Shown here: piece after piece, positions 16,584 through 23,208 of the stretch
How the letters are laid out: every line of letters starts with the position of its first letter
Position numbering within the stretch: the first letter of the stretch is position 1
DNA from: an uncultured Clostridia bacterium
Lineage (GTDB): Bacteria > Bacillota > Clostridia > Christensenellales > UBA1242
Assembly (NCBI GenBank): GCA_947584775.1
Contig: CANPWT010000009.1
Location: forward strand, 1 to 23,911
Direction: 5' to 3'
Length of the DNA stretch: 23,911 bases
Position numbers and translations under genes: made by a program
Notes under the pieces: generated by a model
Databases searched by the model: none
Told to the model about the DNA's origin: nothing
The model's input: the letters and a program-made list of their open reading frames with translations, nothing else

Positions 16584-17009
16584 ATGATTATAGATGAAAT
16601 TAAAAAGGATAACATCCGGGCAATGAAAGAGCACGATGCCGTTGCGCGCGCAATTTATGGCGTAGTTATGAACAAGGTGCTTTTAAACAACATTGAACTT
16701 AAAAAGGACGGCAAAACGCAAACCGATGCCGATGTTGTTCAGATTTTACAAAAAACCATTAAAGAACTAACCGAGGAAAAGGAAAACTTTTTAAAAGCGG
16801 GCAACAAGGCGGAGGCGGACAACATTGAAAGCCAAAAGGCGCTAATTTCTAAGTTTTTGCCAAAGATGCTAAGCGAGGAGGAAATTAGGGCAATTATTGC
16901 CTCCCTTCCAGATAAATCAATCCCAGCCGTCATGAAGCATTTTAAAGAGCATTATGCCGGAAAAGTGGATATGGGCGTAGTTAATAAAATCGCACGAGTT
17001 GGAGTTTAA
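16584..17009 (+). CDS. yqeY: GatB/YqeY domain-containing protein
   Basis: The 141-residue protein matches the YqeY family, stand-alone relatives of the C-terminal domain of GatB (the amidotransferase that makes Gln-tRNA and Asn-tRNA). Its exact cell role is not established. The family features are an N-terminal helix with IKxDNIRAMKEHD, a central EL..E..NFLKAGN..EADNIESQKALISKFLPKMLSEEEI block and a C-terminal GKVDMGVVNKI segment. AAGGAGG precedes the start. A 71-bp AT-rich gap separates it from dnaB, so it may be cotranscribed or have its own weak promoter. The stop codon lies inside the left end of the long inverted repeat that follows. Confidence 0.92.
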   Translation: MIIDEIKKDNIRAMKEHDAVARAIYGVVMNKVLLNNIELKKDGKTQTDADVVQILQKTIKELTEEKENFLKAGNKAEADNIESQKALISKFLPKMLSEEEIRAIIASLPDKSIPAVMKHFKEHYAGKVDMGVVNKIARVGV

Positions 17010-17184
17010 AATGTTGGTGCGGTTAGGCAGTGGGAGTGCTGATAGTTAAGTTATCAAAAGAGGTTTATTTGTAAACGCGTGTTCACTCTCACGCTACGCT
17101 ATCCCGTTCACACGCATTTACAAATACCTCTTACCTGAGTTTAATTTTATCAGCACCCCCACTACCCACCGCAATTAATTTTAA
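17006..17184. repeat. Long imperfect inverted repeat (~180 bp), possible MITE-like element or structured RNA
   Basis: Outer arms at 17006-17044 and 17148-17184 match over most of their length, including GTGCTGATA and its complement and, at the far ends, TTAAAA/TTTTAA. Inner arms at 17058-17082 and 17110-17132 pair again, with AAGAGGT, ATTTGTAAA and GCGTGT in order. The loop is about 27 nt. The element begins over the yqeY stop, is less AT-rich than other spacers, and has no T run after it, so it is not a simple terminator. No open reading frame of note is inside. Confidence 0.75.
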
Positions 17185-17209
17185 TCCAATCAGTTTAAGT
17201 TTCTGGGTT

Positions 17210-17238
17210 GTGCTGCGCACGGCTGTAGCCTACGGCTA
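17210..17238. repeat. Two small tandem hairpins upstream of the methyltransferase-like gene
   Basis: GTGC-TGC-GCAC (17210-17220) and TAGCC-TAC-GGCTA (17226-17238) are perfect short hairpins, GC-rich against an AT-rich background. They lie between the long inverted repeat and the next gene. They may be part of the same mobile or REP-like material, or a leader structure. Confidence 0.45.
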
Positions 17239-17316
17239 AGATAGAGTGTTTCGTAGTTTGTAAATATTGAGGAAAAATTGTCCACTTATAGAAAAAAATA
17301 TTGTAAAGGGGTAAAA

Positions 17317-17907
17317 ATGGAAAGGTTGGAAGATACATCGCATTTAATTCATGATAAAGCGTTTAAGCAACTTATTAAAAAATTGAAAGGCGAAACCATA
17401 ACTCGCGTTTGTGATGCGGGCAGTGGTAAAACAAGCGCTTCTATTTTGTTAAAATATTTTAATATTGCCACGGTGGATGCAATAATCTACCCGGGCGATA
17501 ACCGCAAAAAACACCCGTTGGAGGACGCGATTGGCTCGGACAGGTTGGAAATTTACGAGGTGGATTTAACGCGCTCGTGCGTGAGAAAAAAATACGATTT
17601 TTGTTATGCGCTTTTAACCCTTGGCGAGGCGCAAAATTTTGGCAATAGTTTTGAAAATTTGTTCCATAGAATTATGGACATTAAAGCCAAATGGTTTGTC
17701 CTCTACGATGTGTTGGAGGACCCATGCGTGCATTACAGATACATCGAGCAATATTTAAAGGAAAAGGGCTTTAAAATTGTAACTAAAAAAATATTTAGAA
17801 ACCCACACCCCGAGCACTACCCGAAAGTGAAATACAACAAATACAAACTTGAATTCGACAGTAAACATTTCGTTGGCTATTTAATTAAAAACCTAAATAT
17901 TCATTAG
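17317..17907 (+). CDS. Rossmann-fold protein, possibly a divergent SAM-dependent methyltransferase
   Basis: I do not recognise the exact family. The 196-residue protein has ITRVCDAGSGKTSASILL near residues 29-46, like methyltransferase motif I, a strand-loop VDAIIYPGDN, an acidic EVDLTR and then YDFCYALLTLGEAQNFG followed by WFVLYDVLEDP, in the places of motifs II-IV. The end is Lys-rich. The ATG at 17317 is preferred because AAAGGGG lies just upstream; a TTG at 17278 after GAGG would add 13 residues and cannot be excluded. Its last 20 codons (KLEFDSK...NLNIH) are repeated just downstream in decayed copies, showing that a related gene once stood there. Neighbouring repeats suggest an accessory gene in a recombining spot. 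Confidence 0.65.
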   Translation: MERLEDTSHLIHDKAFKQLIKKLKGETITRVCDAGSGKTSASILLKYFNIATVDAIIYPGDNRKKHPLEDAIGSDRLEIYEVDLTRSCVRKKYDFCYALLTLGEAQNFGNSFENLFHRIMDIKAKWFVLYDVLEDPCVHYRYIEQYLKEKGFKIVTKKIFRNPHPEHYPKVKYNKYKLEFDSKHFVGYLIKNLNIH

Positions 17908-17932
17908 TGTTTAGAATTAAGTTTGCCAAATA

Positions 17933-17995
17933 AAACTTGAATTTGATAGCAAACACTATGTTGGTTACTTAATTAAAAACTTGAACATTCATTAA
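17933..17995 (+). pseudogene. Orphan 3' end of a second copy of the upstream gene
   Basis: Translated in frame, these bases give the same C-terminus as the upstream gene from KLEFDSK to NLNIH and stop, with one change (HF to HY). The DNA differs at many third positions, so this is a diverged paralog and not a recent copy. No start or N-terminal part is present between the two. Confidence 0.8.
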
Positions 17996-18000
17996 AAAAT

Positions 18001-18044
18001 GTCATTGCGAAGCATTTTGACCATCAAAATGCCGTGGCAATCTC
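18001..18044. repeat. REP-like palindrome
   Basis: A perfect 9-bp stem GCATTTTGA/TCAAAATGC with a 3-nt loop (18012-18032) is enclosed by ATTGC (18004-18008) and GCAAT (18037-18041). The outer frame GTCATTGCGA...GTGGCAATCTC looks like an intergenic palindrome that I recall from several unrelated bacteria; this is from memory and not searched. It sits between the two decayed gene tails. Confidence 0.6.
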
Positions 18045-18063
18045 AACCTTAATTCAACTGCCT

Positions 18064-18110
18064 AAATAAAACTTGAATTTGATAGCAAAAATACGTTGGC
18101 TATTTACTAG
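18064..18110 (+). pseudogene. Third, frame-broken copy of the same gene tail
   Basis: The first 26 bases are identical to 17928-17953, ahead of and within the second copy. They encode KLEFDSK again, after which small indels break the frame; remnants of YVGYL are still readable. It ends just before the metG ribosome binding site. Confidence 0.7.
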
Positions 18111-18136
18111 CAAAATTTATTTTTAAAAGGAAAAAT

Positions 18137-19717
18137 ATGAAAAACACATTTTACATTACCACACCAATATATTATCCAAGCAATAAATTGACGCTTGGAA
18201 ACAGTTACACCACCATTTTGGCGGATTGTTTGGCGCGCTTTTTTAGGATGCAAGGCAAGGATGTGTTTTATTTAACCGGCACGGACGAGCACGGGCAAAA
18301 AATAGAAAAAGTTGCAGCAAGCGAAAACAAAACAGAAATGGAATATCTTAACGAAATTGTTGCGGATGCTAAAAAATTGTGGCAAATGTTAGACATTTCG
18401 TACGATAAATTTATTCGCACCACAGATGAATACCACGTAAAAACCGTGCAAAAAATATTTAAAAAATTGTACGATTTAGGCGAAATTTATAAATCCACCT
18501 ATCGCGGGCTTTATTGCACCCCGTGCGAAAGTTTTTGGACAGAGGAACAACTAATTGACGGCAAATGCCCAGATTGTGGCAGACCGGTTGAACCAATGGA
18601 AGAGGAAGCGTATTTCTTCCGCCTAAGCAAATATCAAGATAAAATTTTAGATTTATACACCAAAAACCCTAACTTTTTGCGCCCAACCTCACGCGTTAAC
18701 GAAATGGTTAACAACTTTATTAAGCCGGGACTAAAAGATTTGTGCGTAAGTAGAACAAGCGTAAAATGGGGCATCCCGGTGGACTTTGACCCAAAACACA
18801 CAATTTATGTTTGGATTGACGCGCTGCCAAACTACCTAACCGCGCTTGGGTATTTGCAGTCGGATGATAGCAACTTTAAAAAGTTTTGGCCGTGCGATGT
18901 GCACATTGTTGGCAAGGAAATTGTTCGTTTCCATGCAATTATTTGGCCGGCAATTTTAATGGCGCTTAACCTTCCTTTGCCAAAACAAATTTATGGCCAT
19001 GGTTGGCTTTTGTTTGGCGAGGGCAAACTTAGCAAGTCTAAGGCAGTAGATAAAAAGGAAGTTATAGACCCACGCGTGCTTGTTTCCCGCTACGGGCTAG
19101 ATTCGGTTAGGCTGTTTTTAATTAAAGAAATTGTTTTTGGGCAGGATGGGCCATACAATCAGGAACTTTTCTTAAACAGTTACAACACCAATTTGGCAAA
19201 CGAATATGGCAACCTAATTTCGCGCAGTTGTGGCATAGCGCAAAAATATTTGGGAGGCATATTAAACCCAGCGGGCGAACTAGAACAAACCGACCTAGAT
19301 TTTAAAGCGGAAATTTTGTCTAAACGCAAAACAGTGTTTGAACAAATGGAAGATATTAACCCAACCGGCGCATTAAACACAATTTTTGAAATGTTTTCTA
19401 AATGCAATAAATATATTGACGAAACTGCACCATGGGCATTATTTAAACAGAACAATTTAACCCGCATAAACAGCGTGCTAACCACGCTAAGCGAGGCAAT
19501 AATTATAACCAACACATTGCTTTTGCCGTTTTTAACCGATAAACCAAAAACAATTTACGCAAATTGGGGGTTAAGCGAGCCAATTAGGTTGGATGACTAC
19601 GCCAACTTTGGCTTTTTAAAAACAAACACCATTGTAACAAAAGGTGAAAATTTGTATGCCCGCCTAGATGTTAAAAAAGAACTTGAAGAACTAACAATTC
19701 TTGCAAGCCGTGCATAA
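18137..19717 (+). CDS. metG: Methionyl-tRNA synthetase, short form
   Basis: This class I synthetase charges tRNA-Met. It begins with FYITTPIYYPSNKL. The HIGH signature is changed to TLGN at residues 19-22, a departure that I believe also occurs in part in other Clostridia. The zinc knuckle has C127-x2-C130 and C144-x2-C147. WIDALPNYLTALGY and the KMSKS loop, here KLSKS at residues 297-301, complete the active site. The anticodon-binding helical domain follows (NPTGALNTIFEMFS...APWALFK). At 526 residues it lacks the C-terminal EMAP-II-like tRNA-binding domain found in Bacillus-type enzymes of about 650 residues. AAAAGGA precedes the start. The upstream region holds only repeats and gene debris. 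Confidence 0.96.
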   Translation: MKNTFYITTPIYYPSNKLTLGNSYTTILADCLARFFRMQGKDVFYLTGTDEHGQKIEKVAASENKTEMEYLNEIVADAKKLWQMLDISYDKFIRTTDEYHVKTVQKIFKKLYDLGEIYKSTYRGLYCTPCESFWTEEQLIDGKCPDCGRPVEPMEEEAYFFRLSKYQDKILDLYTKNPNFLRPTSRVNEMVNNFIKPGLKDLCVSRTSVKWGIPVDFDPKHTIYVWIDALPNYLTALGYLQSDDSNFKKFWPCDVHIVGKEIVRFHAIIWPAILMALNLPLPKQIYGHGWLLFGEGKLSKSKAVDKKEVIDPRVLVSRYGLDSVRLFLIKEIVFGQDGPYNQELFLNSYNTNLANEYGNLISRSCGIAQKYLGGILNPAGELEQTDLDFKAEILSKRKTVFEQMEDINPTGALNTIFEMFSKCNKYIDETAPWALFKQNNLTRINSVLTTLSEAIIITNTLLLPFLTDKPKTIYANWGLSEPIRLDDYANFGFLKTNTIVTKGENLYARLDVKKELEELTILASRA

Positions 19718-19735
19718 CAAAAATAAGATTTGCTA

Positions 19736-19764
19736 TTGACATATTAAGCAATTTGTTATAAAAT
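19736..19764 (+). promoter_or_regulatory. Promoter of the 295-residue LICK-module gene
   Basis: A perfect TTGACA (19736-19741) and TAAAAT (19759-19764) are 17 bp apart. The leader is about 14 nt and holds the ribosome binding site TAGGAG. Confidence 0.8.
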
Positions 19765-19784
19765 ACACTTAATAGGAGCATTTT

Positions 19785-20672
19785 ATGGAAGTTGATGAAT
19801 TGATGCTAAAAAATAAACTAATTAAAGCAATTTTAGAAAAATATAAAAAATTTACAATCTTTTCGCGCGATGAGTTGTTTAGGTTGGATGTTGCAGTTGT
19901 TTGCAAAGAATATTTAATTTGCAAAACACTTTCTCGTTGTCCATCGTTCGGGCGGGAAATTTTAACAAAGTTCCCAACAAAAAAATTAAAAGTTTTAGCG
20001 TCCTTGCCTATGGATAGCCTAATAAAGGGATATTACATTTATGGGCTTACATATCTTTTTGGAGAAAAATTTTACGAAAACCAACTTAGCAGATTGTCTT
20101 TACAGCAAATGATGTTTTTAATAAGGCATTTAAATCAAATTTTAACAATTTTATCTTCCGAGCATAGTTTTGCCAATTTGGACGAACTAACCCAAATGTC
20201 GGATGAAAAATTATTAAAAGAATTTTTAATTTGCAAAATTCTTGCCGCTAGGCCAGACCTCACCAGACGAGATTTGGAACTAACACCCCTTTCTGACTTA
20301 AAATACCTGCGAGAAAAAATAAGGGCAATTAATACTAATTCTGCCGATATGGAAATTGATGCCATAATTTATGAAATTCTTTATTACACCAATTTATACT
20401 CTCATCAACAAATTGAGAGCGACACTGCCATAAAGTTGGAAAATTTACTTTCTAAACTTAAAGAAAAAGCAAGGAAAAGCGAAAACGACACTTTTACAAA
20501 AGAAAATTTAATAAGAAACATTTCGTTTTTCTTACGGCTTGTTGATGTGGATGCATTACAAAGCCTAAGCGTAGAAGAATTAACAATTAGATATCAGATG
20601 TTAATTTATGAGTATATGAAAAAAATGGAGAAAAGCAAAAAAAAGGATGAAGATTGCAATTCAACCTATTAA
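19785..20672 (+). CDS. Unknown alpha-helical protein with two LICK modules
   Basis: I do not recognise this 295-residue protein. Two segments, about residues 22-72 and 127-178, share the pattern: a short lead ending in ELxxL/LTQM, then KE[YF]LICK[TI]L, a turn, R[ED][IL]L and KLKxL / DLKYL. The exact words are KEYLICK at 41-47 and KEFLICK at 145-151. Weaker versions (LIKGYYIYGLTYL at about 79-91, IIYEILYYTNL at 194-204, LTIRYQMLIYEYM at 266-278) suggest that the whole protein is built of helical pairs. There is no signal peptide, no membrane helix and no catalytic signature. A third strong module forms most of the convergent 97-residue protein. It has its own strong promoter and terminator. 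A scaffold or protein-binding role is possible but unproven. Confidence 0.8.
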   Translation: MEVDELMLKNKLIKAILEKYKKFTIFSRDELFRLDVAVVCKEYLICKTLSRCPSFGREILTKFPTKKLKVLASLPMDSLIKGYYIYGLTYLFGEKFYENQLSRLSLQQMMFLIRHLNQILTILSSEHSFANLDELTQMSDEKLLKEFLICKILAARPDLTRRDLELTPLSDLKYLREKIRAINTNSADMEIDAIIYEILYYTNLYSHQQIESDTAIKLENLLSKLKEKARKSENDTFTKENLIRNISFFLRLVDVDALQSLSVEELTIRYQMLIYEYMKKMEKSKKKDEDCNSTY

Positions 20673-20675
20673 CGC

Positions 20676-20701
20676 AAAACTGCCGCATGGCAGTTTTTTT
20701 G
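20676..20701 (+). terminator. Terminator of the 295-residue gene
   Basis: AAAACTGCC (20676-20684) pairs with GGCAGTTTT (20689-20697) around GCAT, and the T run continues to 20700. It begins 3 nt after the stop codon. Confidence 0.92.
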
Positions 20702-20704
20702 TTT

Positions 20705-20730
20705 AAAAAACCCTAGATTAACTAGGGTTT
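20705..20730 (-). terminator. Terminator overlapping the end of the 97-residue gene
   Basis: On the minus strand AAACCCTAG (20722-20730) pairs with CTAGGGTTT (20708-20716) around a 5-nt loop, then a U run. The stop codon of the gene (20718-20720) lies in the loop, and the last codons form the first arm. Confidence 0.85.
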
Positions 20731-21011
20731 ACTTCGCGCGGTTCAAATTTAAAATAGCCTTCTGTGTTGTCAAAGCCGATATATTTTAAAATTTCTTCCA
20801 ATTTTTCGTTAGAAAATTTTTCTAAATCCTGGCGGGTATATTGACGGTCGGACGAATCTATAATTTTACAAATTAAATATTCCTTCATTACTCTTCTGCC
20901 AGAAAATTTTACTAGTTCCTTCAAAGTGTAAATATTGTATCGGCTTTTTAAAATATAGTCTAAAATTTTATGTGCTGAGTTGGCATTGTTTTGTTCTAAA
21001 TGCTTGTTCAT
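20718..21011 (-). CDS. Unknown 97-residue protein with one LICK module
   Basis: I do not recognise this family. Residues 26-77 match the two modules of the convergent 295-residue protein: IYTLKELVKF, then KEYLICKI at 43-50, YTRQDLEKF and NEKLEEIL. The preceding helix (AHKILDYILKS) also resembles the lead of the larger protein's first module (LIKAILEKYKK). No signal peptide or membrane helix is seen. The start is supported by AAGGAG and a strong promoter. The DNA of the LICK core is nearly identical in all three modules over about 20 bp (GAATATTTAATTTG), which suggests duplication or conversion between the two genes. The pair end to end, each with its own terminator, may act as partners. Confidence 0.8.
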   Translation of the reverse strand: MNKHLEQNNANSAHKILDYILKSRYNIYTLKELVKFSGRRVMKEYLICKIIDSSDRQYTRQDLEKFSNEKLEEILKYIGFDNTEGYFKFEPREVNPS

Positions 21012-21028
21012 AAACTCTCCTTAACACA

Positions 21029-21056
21029 ATATTACATCAATTTTAAAAAATGTCAA
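21029..21056 (-). promoter_or_regulatory. Promoter of the 97-residue gene
   Basis: On the minus strand TTGACA (21051-21056) and TAATAT (21029-21034) are 16 bp apart, the same hexamers and spacing as for the unknown gene at 3935-4537. Confidence 0.75.
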
Positions 21057-21141
21057 TAGTGTAGGCAATTTTTAGTGCTAAAATTGGGTTTTAATTTATT
21101 TAAAGATAAAAATTTGCTTGCTTAAACTTTTTTAATTTGTT

Positions 21142-21175
21142 AAAATTATATTATATATTTATATAATATAAATTT
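21142..21175. repeat. AT palindrome upstream of gyrB
   Basis: A perfect 26-bp palindrome (arms of 12 bp at 21146-21157 and 21160-21171) extends with one mismatch to 34 bp. It contains TATAAT and shares its right half and following T/A tract with the palindrome upstream of trxB. The rest of the 229-bp space before gyrB is AT-rich and I could not settle the gyrB promoter. Confidence 0.55.
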
Positions 21176-21240
21176 TTAAAATTTTGCGTTATGGTTAAAA
21201 TAAATTTAGTAGTTTTTTAGCCATATTAATTAGGAGAAAT

Positions 21241-23199
21241 ATGACAGACGATTTAAAAGTAACTCACGATTACGGCGCGGACGCTATCCAAGTGTTGGAA
21301 GGGTTAGAGCCGGTTAGAAAACGCCCTGGTATGTACATTGGCAGCACGGACGAAAGAGGCCTTCATCACCTGGTAACAGAAATTGTGGATAACTCTATAG
21401 ACGAGGCGCTTGCTGGCTTTTGCACCGAAATTCATGTTGATGTAAATGCGGATGGCTCGGTTAGCGTGCTAGATAACGGCCGCGGCATCCCAACCGGCAT
21501 ACACGAAAAAGAGGGCATCAGCGCAGCCGAGTTAGTGCTAACAAAATTGCACGCTGGCGGCAAGTTTGGCGGTGGCGGATACAAAATTTCGGGCGGATTG
21601 CACGGGGTTGGTTTGTCCGTTGTTAACGCACTAAGCGAAACTTTGCTGTTAGATATTTACCAAAACGGCAACCATTATTTTCAAGAATATCATCGCGGCA
21701 AACCAATGGATAGGTTGGCCGTTGTTGGCAGTGTGGATATTAAAACTACCGGCACAAAAGTTACTTTTAAACCAGACTACGAAATTTTCCCGGTGACCGA
21801 ATTTAATTATGATATTTTAAAATCCCGTCTGCGTGAAATTGCCTTTTTAAACAAAGGGTTAAGAATAGAACTTAGGGACCATCGCGAGGGCATGGAGCAG
21901 GAAAATATTTATCAATTCATGGGCGGCATACAAGAATTTGTTGCCGATTTAACATCTAACAAATTTTGCATTTTCCCTGAGCCTATTTATGTGGACAAAG
22001 TTTATAAATACAATCGCAAGGATGAAAACGGCGAAGCGCAGGATGCAACTTGCGAAATTGAATTCAGTTTTCAATACACCGACACTTACACCGAAAATTT
22101 GCACAGTTACTGCAACAACATCAACACTGAGGAGGGCGGCAAGCACGTGGACGGCTTTAAAAATAGCCTCATGAAGTTGATTAACGATTACGCGCTAGAA
22201 AACAAATTAATTAAAGATGCCAAATATAAACTTAGCGGGGAAGACACTCGCGAGGGCATTGTTGCAGTTATTTCTGTAAAAGTGGAAGAGCCACAGTTTG
22301 AAGGCCAAACCAAAACCAAACTTGGCACGGAAGAAATACGAACCTTTACCGCAAAAGCCATGGAAGAAACCTTTAAAGATTATTTAGAGGAGCATCCGAA
22401 AGAAAGTAAGGACCTTATTAACAAATGTATGTTATCTCAGCGCGCGCGTGAGGCAGCAAGGAACGCCAGGGAAGATACAAGGCGCAAAAGCGCGTTAGAA
22501 AGTTCCACCTTGCCAGGCAAACTTGCCGATTGTTCAAGCAGGAACGCTAGCGAGTGTGAAATATTCATAGTAGAGGGCGACAGTGCGGGCGGCACAGCAA
22601 AATCAGGTAGAGATAGGCGCTATCAGGCAATTTTGCCTCTAAGAGGTAAAATTTTAAATGTGGAAAAAACCAGGTTGGCACGCGCACTAGAAAATGCCGA
22701 AATTAATGCAATGATAACCGCTTTTGGTTGCGGTATACACGAAAATTGCAATCCAGACAAATTGCGTTACGATAAAATTATTATCATGACCGATGCCGAT
22801 GTGGACGGCAGCCATATTGAAATTTTAATGTTAACTTTCTTCTTTAGATATATGCGTCCGCTTATCGAGCAAGGGCATGTGTATGTTGCTCAACCACCGC
22901 TATATAAAGTAACGCGCGGCAAACAAACCTTATATTATTATTCCGAGACGGAAAAAGAGGCAGCAGGCATAAGCGAAACAGATAAAAACGTTCAGCGTTA
23001 TAAAGGTCTGGGTGAAATGAGCGCGGAACAATTGTGGGAAACAACAATGAACCCAGAAAGCCGAACGCTTAAAAAAGTTACCATGCAGGATGAAATTAGT
23101 TGCAACGAAATATTTGATGTGCTTATGGGTGAACGCCCAGACGCAAGGCGCGAATTTATTGAAAAGAACGCAACTCGAATTAAGAAACTAGATGTTTAG
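21241..23199 (+). CDS. gyrB: DNA gyrase subunit B
   Basis: GyrB is the ATPase subunit of the enzyme that adds negative supercoils. The 652-residue length is normal for the short Gram-positive form. The GHKL ATPase domain has EIVDN at residues 47-51, with the catalytic Glu47, then DNGRGIP at about 78-84 and GLHGVGLSVVNAL. The transducer domain follows. The TOPRIM part has EGDSAGG at 445-451 and DADVDG at about 518-523, which bind the metal ions. The C-terminus holds RYKGLGEM and the final NPESRTLKKV block. AGGAG lies 6 nt before the ATG. It could in principle be ParE, but the adjacent gyrA and sequence favour GyrB. gyrA starts 9 nt after the stop, so both are made from one transcript. Confidence 0.97.
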   Translation: MTDDLKVTHDYGADAIQVLEGLEPVRKRPGMYIGSTDERGLHHLVTEIVDNSIDEALAGFCTEIHVDVNADGSVSVLDNGRGIPTGIHEKEGISAAELVLTKLHAGGKFGGGGYKISGGLHGVGLSVVNALSETLLLDIYQNGNHYFQEYHRGKPMDRLAVVGSVDIKTTGTKVTFKPDYEIFPVTEFNYDILKSRLREIAFLNKGLRIELRDHREGMEQENIYQFMGGIQEFVADLTSNKFCIFPEPIYVDKVYKYNRKDENGEAQDATCEIEFSFQYTDTYTENLHSYCNNINTEEGGKHVDGFKNSLMKLINDYALENKLIKDAKYKLSGEDTREGIVAVISVKVEEPQFEGQTKTKLGTEEIRTFTAKAMEETFKDYLEEHPKESKDLINKCMLSQRAREAARNAREDTRRKSALESSTLPGKLADCSSRNASECEIFIVEGDSAGGTAKSGRDRRYQAILPLRGKILNVEKTRLARALENAEINAMITAFGCGIHENCNPDKLRYDKIIIMTDADVDGSHIEILMLTFFFRYMRPLIEQGHVYVAQPPLYKVTRGKQTLYYYSETEKEAAGISETDKNVQRYKGLGEMSAEQLWETTMNPESRTLKKVTMQDEISCNEIFDVLMGERPDARREFIEKNATRIKKLDV

Positions 23200-23208
23200 G
23201 AGTATGAG

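Noticed and set aside
17006..17184. The long inverted repeat as a CRISPR-like array or insertion sequence
   Set aside because: There is only one pair of nested arms, no spacer-repeat periodicity and no room for a transposase.
17210..17238. Riboswitch or T-box leader before the methyltransferase-like gene
   Set aside because: The hairpins are short, no known aptamer or T-box core is visible, and no terminator hairpin follows.
17278..17316. TTG start for the methyltransferase-like gene
   Set aside because: A GAGG lies before it, but the ATG at 17317 has AAAGGGG and is the stronger codon. It stays possible.
21172..21240. A promoter for gyrB at TAAAAT (21196-21201)
   Set aside because: No acceptable -35 lies at the right distance, so I did not list it as a feature.
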